From assembly GCA_943333505.2 (NCBI GenBank), contig CALQTN020000023.1, positions 1 to 54,887 of the forward strand: DNA of 54,887 nt. Direction: 5' to 3'. Numbering within the stretch: position 1 is the first letter of the stretch; the number at the start of each line of letters is the position of its first letter. The stretch comes from Asaia bogorensis (GTDB taxonomy: Bacteria > Pseudomonadota > Alphaproteobacteria > Acetobacterales > Acetobacteraceae). The notes beneath the pieces are model-generated. The model had not been told where the DNA came from and did not search any database. It saw nothing but the letters and a program-made list of their open reading frames with translations. Shown piece after piece: positions 7,492 to 16,013 of the stretch. The translations under genes were made by a program, and so were the position numbers.

Positions 7492-7941
7492 TTAATTGAG
7501 CGTGCCAAGTGCCACGGTCAGCAGCCCGATGACGAGGTTCACGGTAATCAAATGACGAATGCGACCAAGCGCTGCGACAGCAACGGCCTGATCGCCGACG
7601 GCCATCGCGCGACGCATCGCCGCCCAGGGTGCGAAGAATATCCAGATGAACACCACAGCCATCAGCAAGCCCGCAGTGTGCATCACATGGACCGGCCAGC
7701 CAACGCCCTTGAACTCACCAAAGATCGTGAACAGCATAATGTAGCCGGTCAGCAGCAGGATCGGCATGACATGCCAAACAATGCGAAAGAAGCGCTGAAA
7801 CACCTGGGCGTGCAGAGCCAGCCGGTCGGGCGGCGCCAGGATCGCCATGCTTGGGCGCAAAACCATCAGCGCGAACGCCATGCCGCCAACCCAGATCACC
7901 GCGCAAATCAGGTGGAAGGCCAGCAGAAAATTGAAACTCAT
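7492..7941 (-). CDS. CopD-like integral membrane protein
   Basis: A 149-residue membrane protein with four predicted transmembrane helices (about residues 5-30, 55-78, 84-105 and 127-147). The pattern FHLICAVIWVGGMAFALMVLRP, with a histidine in helix 1 and HVMHTAGLLMAVVFIW in helix 3, resembles the CopD (copper resistance D) / YqhA-type heme or copper-binding four-helix family. Its ATG overlaps the stop of the ParA-like gene (ATGA), which suggests translational coupling. No copper chaperone gene is adjacent, so a metal role is only a family-based guess. Confidence 0.8.
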   Translation of the reverse strand: MSFNFLLAFHLICAVIWVGGMAFALMVLRPSMAILAPPDRLALHAQVFQRFFRIVWHVMPILLLTGYIMLFTIFGEFKGVGWPVHVMHTAGLLMAVVFIWIFFAPWAAMRRAMAVGDQAVAVAALGRIRHLITVNLVIGLLTVALGTLN

Positions 7942-8567
7942 CGTAGCGCCCCTTCAATGTCGGAAAGCAGACTACGCAATTCCTGCGCGGCACGCGAATT
8001 CGGCGCGGCTTCGGTAACCCCGAGCCCCAGGGCGAACGCGGCGGCAAAGCCGGTACGATTGCCGAGCACGGTCGCCAGCAGGGTCTGGCCCAGCCTGGCG
8101 ATATCGGCCTCGACCATGGCGCGCAATTTGCCAGCGGCAGGTGCCCGGTTGAGGACAATGGCAAGACGGCGCTTTTCCGCCTTGGCCAGCCCAAAAGTGC
8201 CCTCCGCCGCCCATAAATCGGGTGGGCTCGGCTGGATCGGCACCAGCACCAGATCGGCGGCACGGATCGCCTGGCGGGCATCGGTGTCAATCTGCGGCGG
8301 GCTGTCGATCAGAATGATGTCAGCACCACGACGCAATGTGACGAGTTCGCCAGCCAGCCTCCAGCCAGCGATTTCGGCAAGTGTGATGGCAGGCACAGCT
8401 TTGCGCGCCGTGCGCAGGGTGTGCCAACGCGTCAGACTATGCTGCGGGTCAATATCGATGATCGTGACCCGGCGGGTGGACGCCCAGGTAGCGGCGAGGT
8501 TGGCCACCAACGTCGTTTTGCCGGCGCCGCCCTTTTGCTGGGCAATGGTGATGATGGAAGGTGGCAT
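7938..8567 (-). CDS. ParA/MinD-family ATPase, orphan
   Basis: A 209-residue deviant-Walker ATPase. It begins with IITIAQQKGGAGKTT (KGGxGKT with signature lysine), has DIDPQHSLTRW as the A' motif, and ILIDSPPQ as Walker B. Family members position plasmids, chromosomes or protein assemblies on DNA or membranes. No parB-like partner, parS site or chemotaxis/polar gene is next to it; instead its stop overlaps the start of a CopD-like membrane protein. ATG 8567 was chosen because homology begins there; the upstream extension lacks a good ribosome-binding site. Cargo unknown. Confidence 0.85.
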   Translation of the reverse strand: MPPSIITIAQQKGGAGKTTLVANLAATWASTRRVTIIDIDPQHSLTRWHTLRTARKAVPAITLAEIAGWRLAGELVTLRRGADIILIDSPPQIDTDARQAIRAADLVLVPIQPSPPDLWAAEGTFGLAKAEKRRLAIVLNRAPAAGKLRAMVEADIARLGQTLLATVLGNRTGFAAAFALGLGVTEAAPNSRAAQELRSLLSDIEGALR

Positions 8568-8620
8568 AACCACGTCGATAGCATGAACCCACCCCCAAGG
8601 CACGCAGCCATCAGGCGAAA

Positions 8621-8648
8621 AATATAGCTCTAAACGGCTCGGTTTGAA
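8621..8648 (-). promoter_or_regulatory. Possible sigma-70-type promoter for the ParA-like gene
   Basis: On the minus strand TTCAAA (8643-8648) is separated by 16 bases from TATATT (8621-8626), 54 bases before the ATG at 8567. The match is moderate and untested. Confidence 0.3.
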
Positions 8649-8696
8649 GCGATCATGCTCGTTGGCGACAATCTCTCCGGAACCGATGTTGCCTGT

Positions 8697-8722
8697 GCCC
8701 TGGCGGGGTGAACCGCCAGGGC
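8697..8722. terminator. GC-rich hairpin downstream of uronate dehydrogenase gene
   Basis: Perfect 10-bp stem GCCCTGGCGG (8697-8706) / CCGCCAGGGC (8713-8722) with a six-base loop, seven bases past the udh stop. On the plus strand it is followed by TTTT, on the minus strand it is preceded by AAAA only, so termination of the leftward transcript may depend on the hairpin alone or on Rho. Confidence 0.65.
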
Positions 8723-8729
8723 TTTTACC

Positions 8730-9557
8730 TCACTCAAACAATTTCCCCGCCGGCGGCGCCTTCCGCGAGTAATCATAGGTCGTATAAACCCCACCCTGAT
8801 AGCGCTCCTGCACCGGATTATCGCTGACGATCCCGCCAACCTGCCCGGCATAGGTATCGGCGCTATCGGTCGGCAGCCATGCCAATGCGTCCCGGCTGTC
8901 GCTCCCCCAGTAGCTGCGGGCATTGTTGGACGCGCCCCAGATCACGCAGGACCCGGTTTTGTCGGCAAGCGTTGCGCGGATGCACAAAGTCGCCAGATCG
9001 CCGTAGCTCAACCACGTGGACAGCATCCGTGCCTCAACCGGCTCCGGGAAACAGGACCCGATCCGCACATTGACGTTCTCGACACCATGTTTGAACCAGT
9101 ACATCCTGCCCATCAGTTCGCCATAGGCCTTCGACAAGCCGTAGAAACTGTCAGGCATGAACTGGCAGTCGTCATCGAGCTTCTCGCTGCGCTCATGAAA
9201 GCCGATGCTGTGATTGGACGACGCGAACAGCACCCGGGCGCCCTCGCGCCGGGCTGCCTCGTAGATGTGATAGAGGCCGCGAATATTTGGGCCCATCACC
9301 GTTTCAAATGATTGTTCGGTCGAAATGCCGCCGAAATGCAGTATCATGCCGCAGCCCTCAGCCAGGCGGAGAACCGTCGGGCCATCGTTCAGATCGGCGC
9401 GCACAAAGCGGCTGCCGGCGGGGATCGGGTCGGGGAACGGGGCAATGTCGGTCATCACCAGGGTCCAGCCAGCCGCGCCGAGCTTTTGGGCCAATTGGCG
9501 ACCCAGAGCGCCGGAGGCGCCGGTCAACAAAACGGGTTTCGCAGGGAGTTCGGCCAT
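8730..9557 (-). CDS. udh: Uronate dehydrogenase-like short-chain NAD-dependent epimerase/dehydratase family protein
   Basis: A 275-residue NAD-binding Rossmann protein. It has the GASGALGRQL nucleotide motif at residues 13-22, ILHFGGIS, NIRGLYHIYEAARR, the serine of SSNHSIG and the catalytic pair in YGLSKAYGE (YxxxK). VRIGSCFPEP followed by RMLSTWLSYGD is close to bacterial uronate dehydrogenases, which oxidise galacturonate or glucuronate to the aldarolactone. No other hexuronate catabolism gene is adjacent, so the substrate may differ. ATG 9557 has a weak upstream site (AGGAC); the dispersed hairpin element lies just upstream of the start. Confidence 0.82.
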   Translation of the reverse strand: MAELPAKPVLLTGASGALGRQLAQKLGAAGWTLVMTDIAPFPDPIPAGSRFVRADLNDGPTVLRLAEGCGMILHFGGISTEQSFETVMGPNIRGLYHIYEAARREGARVLFASSNHSIGFHERSEKLDDDCQFMPDSFYGLSKAYGELMGRMYWFKHGVENVNVRIGSCFPEPVEARMLSTWLSYGDLATLCIRATLADKTGSCVIWGASNNARSYWGSDSRDALAWLPTDSADTYAGQVGGIVSDNPVQERYQGGVYTTYDYSRKAPPAGKLFE

Positions 9558-9580
9558 AAGACAGTCCTTTCAGGAAAGGG

Positions 9581-9704
9581 AAGGTCTTCTTTTTGTGAAC
9601 AAAAAGAAGCAAAAAAACTTCCCACTTTGGTTCGGCGTTCACACCGGCGACGGTGCACAAGTCTTAAAAAAGTTTTTTTGGTTCTTTTTGTTCGCAAAAA
9701 GAAC
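9581..9704. repeat. Dispersed hairpin element, copy 2 (complete ends)
   Basis: Left hairpin 9586-9609: perfect 11-bp stem cttctttttgt / acaaaaagaag with loop GA. It is followed by caaaaaaactt (9610-9620), a ~48-base centre, the inverted copy aagtttttttg (9670-9680) and the right hairpin 9681-9704, gttctttttg / caaaaagaac with loop TTCG. The centre differs from other copies and lacks the GTTGCCGTTGGC hairpin, showing only a short caccg/cggtg stem. It lies between the DUF1684 stop and the udh start, both leftward. Confidence 0.85.
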
Positions 9705-9711
9705 GACTCTC

Positions 9712-10320
9712 TTACGCTACCATACTTCCCCGCCTCTCCCCGCCCCGCACCGGTGCTGCCAACCGATTCTCCAGGGGCGCCAACGGACACACAAACCGAT
9801 CCGAATGCGCGCAGGACGGCGCAAAGGCAAAGTTGAAATCCAGGATCACCCGCCCATCCGGGGCCTGCCCGAGATCGGCGCCCTTAATCGTATCAAGCAG
9901 ATAGCGCCCGCCACCATAGGTTTCCTGGCCCGACGTCGCATCGCTGAAGGGCAAAAACACGCCGCCGCCATAGCCACCGATCCAGTAGAGGGTCAACTCG
10001 CCGCCGAGTGCGGCCAGCCCGACGGTGCGGGCAAACGGGTGGGCGCGCACATCGCCGTCATCGCCGGCTTCGAGGATCAGGGCCGGACCGCTGATTTTGC
10101 CCAACCCGACCTCAAAGCGCAGCGCCGCATCGTACGGATAAAGCGGAACCCCGGTGAAACCTGCCAAAGCCGCAGCTTCAAGCGGCGTTTGGCTGTGATG
10201 GGCATAGAGCCGGTTCCTTGTGTCACGCCACAGCCGCCAACCAGCTTCGGGGTCAACCGAAGCGCGGACGGCGCCGTAGAGATCGGCGACCTGCCGCCGC
10301 CAATCCCACAAATCGAGCAT
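9712..10320 (-). CDS. DUF1684 domain protein
   Basis: A 202-residue cytoplasmic protein. It begins DLWDWRRQVADLYGAVR and contains GWRLWRDTRNRLYAHHSQTPL, YPYDAALRF, and the family's most conserved stretch: GGGVFLPFSDATSG, ETYGGGRYLLDT, DFNFAFAPSCAHS and CPLAPLENRL, with a conserved cysteine pair. DUF1684 proteins have no firmly established reaction. The start is the ATG at 10320, four bases beyond the formaldehyde dehydrogenase stop, so the two are probably co-translated. The 3' end abuts the dispersed hairpin element. Confidence 0.88.
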   Translation of the reverse strand: MLDLWDWRRQVADLYGAVRASVDPEAGWRLWRDTRNRLYAHHSQTPLEAAALAGFTGVPLYPYDAALRFEVGLGKISGPALILEAGDDGDVRAHPFARTVGLAALGGELTLYWIGGYGGGVFLPFSDATSGQETYGGGRYLLDTIKGADLGQAPDGRVILDFNFAFAPSCAHSDRFVCPLAPLENRLAAPVRGGERRGSMVA

Positions 10321-10324
10321 GGGC

Positions 10325-11434
10325 CTAGAACACCACCACACTGCGGATGCTTTCGCCGCGGCGCATCAGGTCAAAGCCGTCATTGATTTTCTCGAACGGC
10401 AACACGTGGGTGATCAGGTCATCGATGTTGATGCGCCCGTCCATGTACCAATCGACAATGCGCGGCACATCGGTGCGGCCCCGCGCGCCACCGAAGGCAG
10501 TGCCCATCCAGGTCCGCCCAGTGACCAACTGGAAGGGACGGGTGGAGATTTCCTGGCCGGCACCCGCAACACCGATAATGATCGACTTGCCCCAGCCGCG
10601 ATGGGCACATTCGAGCGCCTGGCGCATCAAAGTCGGGTTGCCGACGCATTCAAAGGTGTAATCCGCGCCGCCTTTGGTGAGGTTGACCAGATAGGGCACG
10701 ATATCGCCCTCGACCTCATTCGGGTTGACGAAATCGGTCATGCCAAATTTTTCCGCCATTGCTTTCCGACCAGGGTTGATGTCGACGCCGACGATTTGTT
10801 CGGCGCCAATCATCCGCAGGCCCTGGATCACGTTAAGGCCGATGCCGCCCAATCCGAACACCACGGCGCGGCAGCCAGCCTCGGCCTTGGCAGTGTTCAT
10901 CACTGCACCAATGCCAGTGGTAACGCCGCAGCCGATATAGCAAACCTTGTCGAACGGCGCGTCGGGGCGAATTTTCGCCAGCGCGATTTCCGGCAGCACA
11001 GTGAAGTTGGAGAAGGTCGAGGTGCCCATGTAATGGGCGATGCTTTCACCGTCGCAGGAAAACCGGCTGCTGCCATCGGGCATCACGCCCCTCCCCTGCG
11101 TTGCCCGGATGGCAACACAAAGATTGGTCTTCCGGCTGAGGCAGTATTCGCATTGCCGGCATTCCGGCGTGTAGAGCGGAATAACGTGATCGCCCTTTTT
11201 CAGCGACGTCACGTTCTTGCCAACATCGACCACGATGCCAGCGCCTTCATGGCCGAGGATGGCGGGGAAAATCCCTTCCGGATCGGCGCCCGACAAGGTG
11301 AATTCATCGGTGTGGCAAATGCCGGTCGCCTTGATTTCGACCAGGACCTCGCCCTCACGCGGGCCTTCGAGGTCAACGGTTTCGAGGCTCAACAGGCTGC
11401 CAGCTTTGCGGGCTACGGCGGCGCGGGTTTTCAT
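10325..11434 (-). CDS. frmA: S-(hydroxymethyl)glutathione dehydrogenase (class III alcohol dehydrogenase)
   Basis: Oxidises the glutathione adduct of formaldehyde to S-formylglutathione with NAD and can also reduce S-nitrosoglutathione. The 369-residue zinc enzyme has catalytic-zinc ligands in GICHTDEF and GHEGAG, the four structural-zinc cysteines in TPECRQCEYCLSRKTNLC, the NAD motif FGLGGIGLN, and VGVDINPGR with the aspartate selecting NAD. Length is normal. The ATG at 11434 was chosen because alignment begins there (MKTRAAV). It is flanked by a luciferase-like monooxygenase gene upstream (51-bp gap) and DUF1684 downstream; an S-formylglutathione hydrolase gene is not present here. Confidence 0.95.
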   Translation of the reverse strand: MKTRAAVARKAGSLLSLETVDLEGPREGEVLVEIKATGICHTDEFTLSGADPEGIFPAILGHEGAGIVVDVGKNVTSLKKGDHVIPLYTPECRQCEYCLSRKTNLCVAIRATQGRGVMPDGSSRFSCDGESIAHYMGTSTFSNFTVLPEIALAKIRPDAPFDKVCYIGCGVTTGIGAVMNTAKAEAGCRAVVFGLGGIGLNVIQGLRMIGAEQIVGVDINPGRKAMAEKFGMTDFVNPNEVEGDIVPYLVNLTKGGADYTFECVGNPTLMRQALECAHRGWGKSIIIGVAGAGQEISTRPFQLVTGRTWMGTAFGGARGRTDVPRIVDWYMDGRINIDDLITHVLPFEKINDGFDLMRRGESIRSVVVF

Positions 11435-11485
11435 GATCTTGGCACTCCGAAGTTTGATACGTTCTATCTCATTCCCGGACATACG

Positions 11486-12493
11486 TCACAAGCGGGGCAT
11501 TACCTCGGTGGCAAACGCCTGGGCGGAATGCATCGCAGCACCCACTGGCATATCGCCGAACATGAAGCGGCAGAGCAGGTAGTTCAGCCCGGCATCCCGC
11601 ACGGTCGCTGCAACAAAATCATGAACCTGGGTGGCGGTGCCCGCGACAGCACGGCCGGTTGCAGCGGCTTCGTCGAAGGTTTCCGGAAAGATCGCCTGCG
11701 GGCTTGGCATCTGGCCGTTCTTGATCCACAGGATCAGGAAGCTTTCGCGCCATTTGCGATAGGCGGGCCGCGCGATCGCCAGGGCTTCGGCCTCGGTATC
11801 GGCGATGACGACATGGCGGCTCACGGCCATTTTCGGTTGGGTCGCGGCCGAATGGCCTCGGTCGGACCATTCCTGGCGGTAGCGGTCGGTCAACGCGCGC
11901 ATTGGCCCGGCCGGCAGATTGCCGACAATATTGCAGGCATGATCGGCAGCCCAGGGCAGGCCTTCCGGTCGGCCCAGACCATACCACAGCGGCGGATGCG
12001 GGCGCTGGACCGGTTGCAAGGTGATTGGAATGTCGCGGTACTGATAGAACTTCCCGTCATAGGTCAGACTGTCTGTGGCAAGCCCACGCAGGATCACCTC
12101 CAGCGCCTCGGCGTAACGTGCCGGACCATCGGCGGGATCGATGCCGAAATACCCGACCTCGATCGGCGATATGCCACGTCCGACCCCAAGTTGCAGGCGC
12201 CCGCCGCTCATCTGGTCGAGCATGCAGATTTCGTCGATCAGGCGCAGCGGGTGGTAGAGCGGCAGCGTGTAGACCAGCGGGCCAAGCTTGATCCGCGTGG
12301 TGCGCTGGGCCACCGCCGAAAGCCAGACGCTCGGGGACGGGGCGGCGCCAAGCGGCGTCGCGTGATGCTCAGCGACATGATAGCAATAATAGCCTAGCCG
12401 ATCATATCCAGCGATCAACCGCAGCCGATCTTCGTAAAATGCCGCGAGCGGGCCAGCCCCCTGGTCGACATGGTCGAACACCCCAATATCCAT
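11486..12493 (-). CDS. Luciferase-like (LLM) flavin-dependent monooxygenase
   Basis: A 335-residue TIM-barrel flavoprotein. It starts IGVFDHVDQGAG, has YYCYHVAEHHATPLG in the region that holds the flavin in bacterial luciferase relatives, RIKLGPLVYTLPLYHPLRLIDE (in two blocks of the barrel strand and helix), GRLQLGVGRGISPIE, and a C-terminal CRFMFGDM. It should use reduced FMN with O2 to oxidise an unknown organic substrate. Start ATG 12493 has GGAG 12 bases upstream. It is the first gene of a leftward group with frmA and is divergent from rpsB, across a 299-bp gap. Confidence 0.85.
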   Translation of the reverse strand: MDIGVFDHVDQGAGPLAAFYEDRLRLIAGYDRLGYYCYHVAEHHATPLGAAPSPSVWLSAVAQRTTRIKLGPLVYTLPLYHPLRLIDEICMLDQMSGGRLQLGVGRGISPIEVGYFGIDPADGPARYAEALEVILRGLATDSLTYDGKFYQYRDIPITLQPVQRPHPPLWYGLGRPEGLPWAADHACNIVGNLPAGPMRALTDRYRQEWSDRGHSAATQPKMAVSRHVVIADTEAEALAIARPAYRKWRESFLILWIKNGQMPSPQAIFPETFDEAAATGRAVAGTATQVHDFVAATVRDAGLNYLLCRFMFGDMPVGAAMHSAQAFATEVMPRL

Positions 12494-12792
12494 GATGATT
12501 GATCGCTCCCCGGTTTGGTGCCGCCATGATAGGTGGCTTTTTCATCCGCTGTCATGCCGGCAAAACCCGCCCCGACTTGCATTCCCCCGCCATCTGCGGC
12601 AGAACCCGCGCGCCGGCGGCACCCGCCTTCGGTAATTCACACGCGGGGCGCCTTTCCGGTCCTTCCCAGGGCCTGAACCCGGTGCCGCGATGTCCATGCG
12701 GAAAGCCGTCGGGCAACCCGGCTAACTTTCCTGATGGACACCAAGGCCAAGCCCCGCGGAGGTTCAACCGGTTACAGGAAAGGAGCACGCTC
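12494..12792. promoter_or_regulatory. Divergent intergenic region upstream of rpsB
   Basis: A 299-bp GC-rich stretch that must hold the promoters for the leftward monooxygenase gene and the rightward rpsB operon. An open frame continues upstream from rpsB, but its proline- and arginine-rich translation is not protein-like. No convincing -35/-10 pair or known leader motif was recognised. AGGAG at 12781-12785 is the rpsB ribosome-binding site. Confidence 0.5.
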
Positions 12793-13578
12793 ATGGCGAT
12801 GCCCGAATTCACTCTGCGCGGCCTGCTCGAAGCAGGCGTCCATTTTGGCCATCACACGCGGCGCTGGAATCCGCGGATGAAGCCGTACATTTTCGGCATT
12901 CGCAATCAGGTCCACATCCTTGATCTGCAGCAGACCGCGCCGATGCTCGACCGCGCACTCCGCGCCGTCCGTGATGTGACCGCTGCCGGTGGTCGCGTGC
13001 TGTTCGTCGGCACCAAGCGCGCCGCCGCCGATTACGTTGCCGAAAGCGCGGTGCGCTGCGGACAGTACTACGTCAACCATCGCTGGCTCGGCGGCATGCT
13101 GACCAATTGGAAGACCATCACCGGCAGCATCAAGCGTCTGCGCCAGATCGATGAAATGCTGGCCGGCGACATCCAGGGCCTGACCAAGAAAGAAGTGCTC
13201 GATATCACCCGCGACCGCGAAAAGCTGGAACGCGCATTGGGTGGCATCAAGGAGATGGGCGGCCTGCCCGACATCCTGTTCATTATCGACACCAACAAGG
13301 AAAAGCTGGCGGTTGAAGAAGCCACCAAGCTCGGCATTCCGGTCATCGCGATCCTGGACAGCAATTCCGATCCCACTGGCGTCACCTTCCCGATCCCCGG
13401 CAATGACGACGCGATCCGCGCCATCACCCTCTATTGCGACCTGATCGCGGGTGCCGTGCTCGACGGTATTAGCGCCGAAATGCAGGCCTCGGGCCGCGAT
13501 ATCGGCGCGTCGGCTGAACTGCCGATTGCCGCTATGCCGCCGATGGAGCCGATCGCCGAAGCCCCCGCAGCCGAATAG
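12793..13578 (+). CDS. rpsB: 30S ribosomal protein S2
   Basis: Structural protein of the small ribosomal subunit, needed for binding S1. The 261-residue sequence begins [24 protein letters not shown], then [14 protein letters not shown] (signature blocks of S2), [13 protein letters not shown] and the conserved [18 protein letters not shown] / [14 protein letters not shown] region. The C-terminal extension after residue ~230 ([12 protein letters not shown]..., Pro/Ala-rich) is typical of alphaproteobacteria. ATG 12793 has AGGAG seven bases upstream. tsf follows after 12 bp, the usual arrangement. Confidence 0.98.
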   Translation: MAMPEFTLRGLLEAGVHFGHHTRRWNPRMKPYIFGIRNQVHILDLQQTAPMLDRALRAVRDVTAAGGRVLFVGTKRAAADYVAESAVRCGQYYVNHRWLGGMLTNWKTITGSIKRLRQIDEMLAGDIQGLTKKEVLDITRDREKLERALGGIKEMGGLPDILFIIDTNKEKLAVEEATKLGIPVIAILDSNSDPTGVTFPIPGNDDAIRAITLYCDLIAGAVLDGISAEMQASGRDIGASAELPIAAMPPMEPIAEAPAAE

Positions 13579-13590
13579 GAGAGCCGCATT

Positions 13591-14502
13591 ATGGTTGCTG
13601 TCACCGCTGCCCTGGTGAAGGATCTGCGCGAGCGGACCGGCGCCGGGATGATGGATTGCAAGAAAGCCCTGGTCGAAGTCGATGGTGACGTCGAAGCCGC
13701 GATCGATTGGTTGCGTAAGAAGGGGCTGTCAACGGCCGCCAAGAAATCCGGCCGCGTCGCGTCCGAGGGTCTTGTCGGTGTTGCGACCGCGGCCCACAAG
13801 GCCGCGATGGTTGAGGTTAACTCCGAAACCGACTTTGTCGCCCGCAACGAAACCTTCCAGAACTTCGTGCACGAGGTCGCCAAAGTGGCGCTCTCGGTCG
13901 GTGAAGATCTGACTGCGATAGGCGCGGCGCCCTTCCCGGGCACCGGCCGTAGCGTGTCCGAAGAACTCGTCCAGCTCATCGCCACCATCGGCGAAAACAT
14001 GGCGCTTCGACGCGCCAAGGTGCTGACCGTGACCAACGGCGCCGTTGCATCCTACATCCATCAAGCCGTGGCCCCCGGCCTTGGCAAGATCGGCGTGCTG
14101 GTGGCGGTTGAAAGCACCGGCGAACTGGCAGCGCTCGAAACCCTCGGTCGTCAGGTCGGGATGCATGTCGCGGCCACCGTCCCAACCGCGTTGGACGTCT
14201 CCGACGTCGATCCGGCTGAGCTCGAACGCGAAAAAGCCGTGCTTTCCGACCAGGCCCGCGCGTCGGGCAAGCCGGAAGCCATCATCGAGAAGATGGTCGC
14301 CGGTCGCATTTCGAAATACTACCAAGAGGTCGTTCTTCTTGAACAGATCTGGGTACATGACGGCGAAAGCCGTGTTGCCGTTGTGGTGGAAAAAGCCGGC
14401 GCCCGTTTGGGTGGGTTTACGCGCTTCAAACTCGGCGAAGGCATCGACAAGCAGGTCGGCGATTTTGCCGCCGAAGTCGCCGCCGCCGCCGGGGTTTCGT
14501 AA
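13591..14502 (+). CDS. tsf: Elongation factor Ts
   Basis: Nucleotide exchange factor for EF-Tu. The 303-residue product has the N-terminal UBA-like domain with [20 protein letters not shown], the EF-Ts signature [14 protein letters not shown], with TDFVARN in the EF-Tu contact region, and the dimerisation/subdomain C with [17 protein letters not shown]. Length is standard. AGGAG precedes ATG 13591. A pair of GC-rich hairpins follows the stop and may lower expression of pyrH relative to rpsB and tsf. Confidence 0.98.
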   Translation: MVAVTAALVKDLRERTGAGMMDCKKALVEVDGDVEAAIDWLRKKGLSTAAKKSGRVASEGLVGVATAAHKAAMVEVNSETDFVARNETFQNFVHEVAKVALSVGEDLTAIGAAPFPGTGRSVSEELVQLIATIGENMALRRAKVLTVTNGAVASYIHQAVAPGLGKIGVLVAVESTGELAALETLGRQVGMHVAATVPTALDVSDVDPAELEREKAVLSDQARASGKPEAIIEKMVAGRISKYYQEVVLLEQIWVHDGESRVAVVVEKAGARLGGFTRFKLGEGIDKQVGDFAAEVAAAAGVS

Positions 14503-14521
14503 CCACACGACGCCCATCCAA

Positions 14522-14596
14522 ATGCCACGCGGTTGCAAGCCGCGTGGCCCCAATCTAGCCAACAGCAATGCCGCGCGGTTGCACACCGCGTGGCAT
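14522..14596. repeat. Two tandem GC-rich hairpins between tsf and pyrH
   Basis: Hairpin 1 has stem gccacgcgg (14524-14532) / ccgcgtggc (14540-14548) with loop ttgcaag. Hairpin 2 has stem tgccgcgcgg (14569-14578) / ccgcgtggca (14586-14595) with loop ttgcaca and one G-U pair. They are near copies of each other, as in a REP-like doublet. No T-run follows. They may stabilise or attenuate the operon transcript. Confidence 0.8.
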
Positions 14597-14684
14597 TGTG
14601 ACAGACCACGCAACTGCCATGGCACGCGCCTCACCCGCGCGATGTGACCTTGCGCGATCGCAAACCTATGCTCGGCAGGAAACA

Positions 14685-15419
14685 ATGACCCAAAAACTCG
14701 CCTATAAGCGCGTCCTGCTCAAGGTCTCGGGCGAAGCCCTGATGGGCAAACGGGAATTTGGGCTGGACACGGAAACCGTCGCCGCTATCGCGGCCGACAT
14801 CGCCGACGTGGTCAAAATGGGCGCCGAAGTGTGCCTGGTCATCGGCGGCGGCAATATTTTCCGTGGGATTTCCGGCGCCGCTGCCGGCATGGACCGCGCC
14901 CAGGCCGATTACATGGGTATGCTAGCGACGGTGATGAACGCGCTTGGCATGCAAAGCGCGCTCGAAGCCTGTGGCGTGCCGACCCGGGTGCAGTCGGCAA
15001 TCCCGATGGCCTCGGTCTGCGAACCCTACATCCGCCGCCGTGCTGAGCGACACATGGAAAAGGGCCGGGTCGTGATTTTTGCGGCTGGCACCGGCAACCC
15101 GTTCTTCACCACCGACACCGCCGCCGCCCTTCGCGCGGCCGAAATGAAATGTGACGCGCTGCTTAAGGGCACCCAGGTCGACGGTGTCTATTCCGCCGAT
15201 CCGCGCAAGGTGGCCGGGGCGACACGATACGATGAATTGACCTACCATGACGTGCTGTCGCGGGACCTGACCTTCATGGACGCTTCCGCGATCAGTCTGG
15301 CGCGTGAAAACCATGTGCCGATTCTGATCTTCAATATCCGCGCACACGGCGCCTTCGCGGCGGTGATGCGTGGCGAGGGCCGTTTTACCACCATTGACGA
15401 GCCGCACGCAGCGGCATGA
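14685..15419 (+). CDS. pyrH: Uridylate (UMP) kinase
   Basis: Phosphorylates UMP to UDP. The 244-residue amino-acid-kinase-family protein contains [13 protein letters not shown] at the N-terminus, [28 protein letters not shown], the [17 protein letters not shown] nucleotide site (residues ~135-150), [10 protein letters not shown] and a C-terminal FNI. Length and order are typical. ATG 14685 follows AGGA; a longer frame upstream runs through the hairpins and is not protein-like. Lies 182 bp after tsf and 17 bp before frr. Confidence 0.97.
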   Translation: MTQKLAYKRVLLKVSGEALMGKREFGLDTETVAAIAADIADVVKMGAEVCLVIGGGNIFRGISGAAAGMDRAQADYMGMLATVMNALGMQSALEACGVPTRVQSAIPMASVCEPYIRRRAERHMEKGRVVIFAAGTGNPFFTTDTAAALRAAEMKCDALLKGTQVDGVYSADPRKVAGATRYDELTYHDVLSRDLTFMDASAISLARENHVPILIFNIRAHGAFAAVMRGEGRFTTIDEPHAAA

Positions 15420-15436
15420 TCTGAGGGAGGCTTATT

Positions 15437-16003
15437 GTGGCGACCGATCTGCCGAGTATCAAAACCGATCTGACCCGTCGCATGGACGGCGCAATCGAAA
15501 CCTTGCGCCGTGAATATAGCGGCTTGCGTTCGGGCCGCGCGAGCCCCGCACTGCTCGATCCGGTCCGGGTCGAAGCCTATGGCTCGGAAGTTCCCTTGTC
15601 ACAAGTCGGCACCGTTGGCGTGCCCGAAGCGCGCTTGCTGACCGTCCAGGTCTGGGATCGCAGCCTGGTGACAGCCACTGTCAAAGCCATCCGCGATTGC
15701 GGCCTCGGCCTCAACCCCGCCGCAGACGGCCAACTGGTCCGGGTGCCAATCCCGCAGTTGACCGGCGAACGTCGGATCGAACTCGCCAAAGCCGCCAATC
15801 GTTATGCCGAAGGCGCCAAGATCGCCGTCCGCGGCGTCCGCCGCGACGGAATGGAACAGATCAAGGCGTTGGAAAAGAAAAGCATCATCAGCCAGGACGA
15901 CGAAAAGCGCTGGTCGGAAGATGTCCAGAAGCTGACCGACAGCTATATCAAAAAGCTCGATGACATGCTCGCGGACAAAGACAGGGAAATCAAAACCGTT
16001 TAG
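15437..16003 (+). CDS. frr: Ribosome recycling factor
   Basis: Splits the post-termination ribosome together with EF-G. The 188-residue protein has RRMDGAIETLRREYSGLRSGRASPALLDPVRVEAYG in its N-terminal helix and turn (shown in its usual order), LNPAADGQLVRVPIPQLTGERR at the domain II/hinge, and a long C-terminal helix with SEDVQKLTDSYIKKLD. It starts with GTG at 15437 preceded by GAGGGAGG. It is followed 10 bp later by uppS. Confidence 0.96.
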   Translation: MATDLPSIKTDLTRRMDGAIETLRREYSGLRSGRASPALLDPVRVEAYGSEVPLSQVGTVGVPEARLLTVQVWDRSLVTATVKAIRDCGLGLNPAADGQLVRVPIPQLTGERRIELAKAANRYAEGAKIAVRGVRRDGMEQIKALEKKSIISQDDEKRWSEDVQKLTDSYIKKLDDMLADKDREIKTV

Positions 16004-16013
16004 GGTCGGTCAA

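Noticed and set aside
10319-12397. 692-codon plus-strand open frame
   Set aside because: Antisense shadow over frmA and the LLM gene; composition reflects high GC and codon bias, and both minus-strand genes have strong motifs.
12499-12792. N-terminal extension of rpsB by 98 codons
   Set aside because: Non-conserved Pro/Arg-rich translation; the ATG at 12793 has a strong ribosome-binding site.
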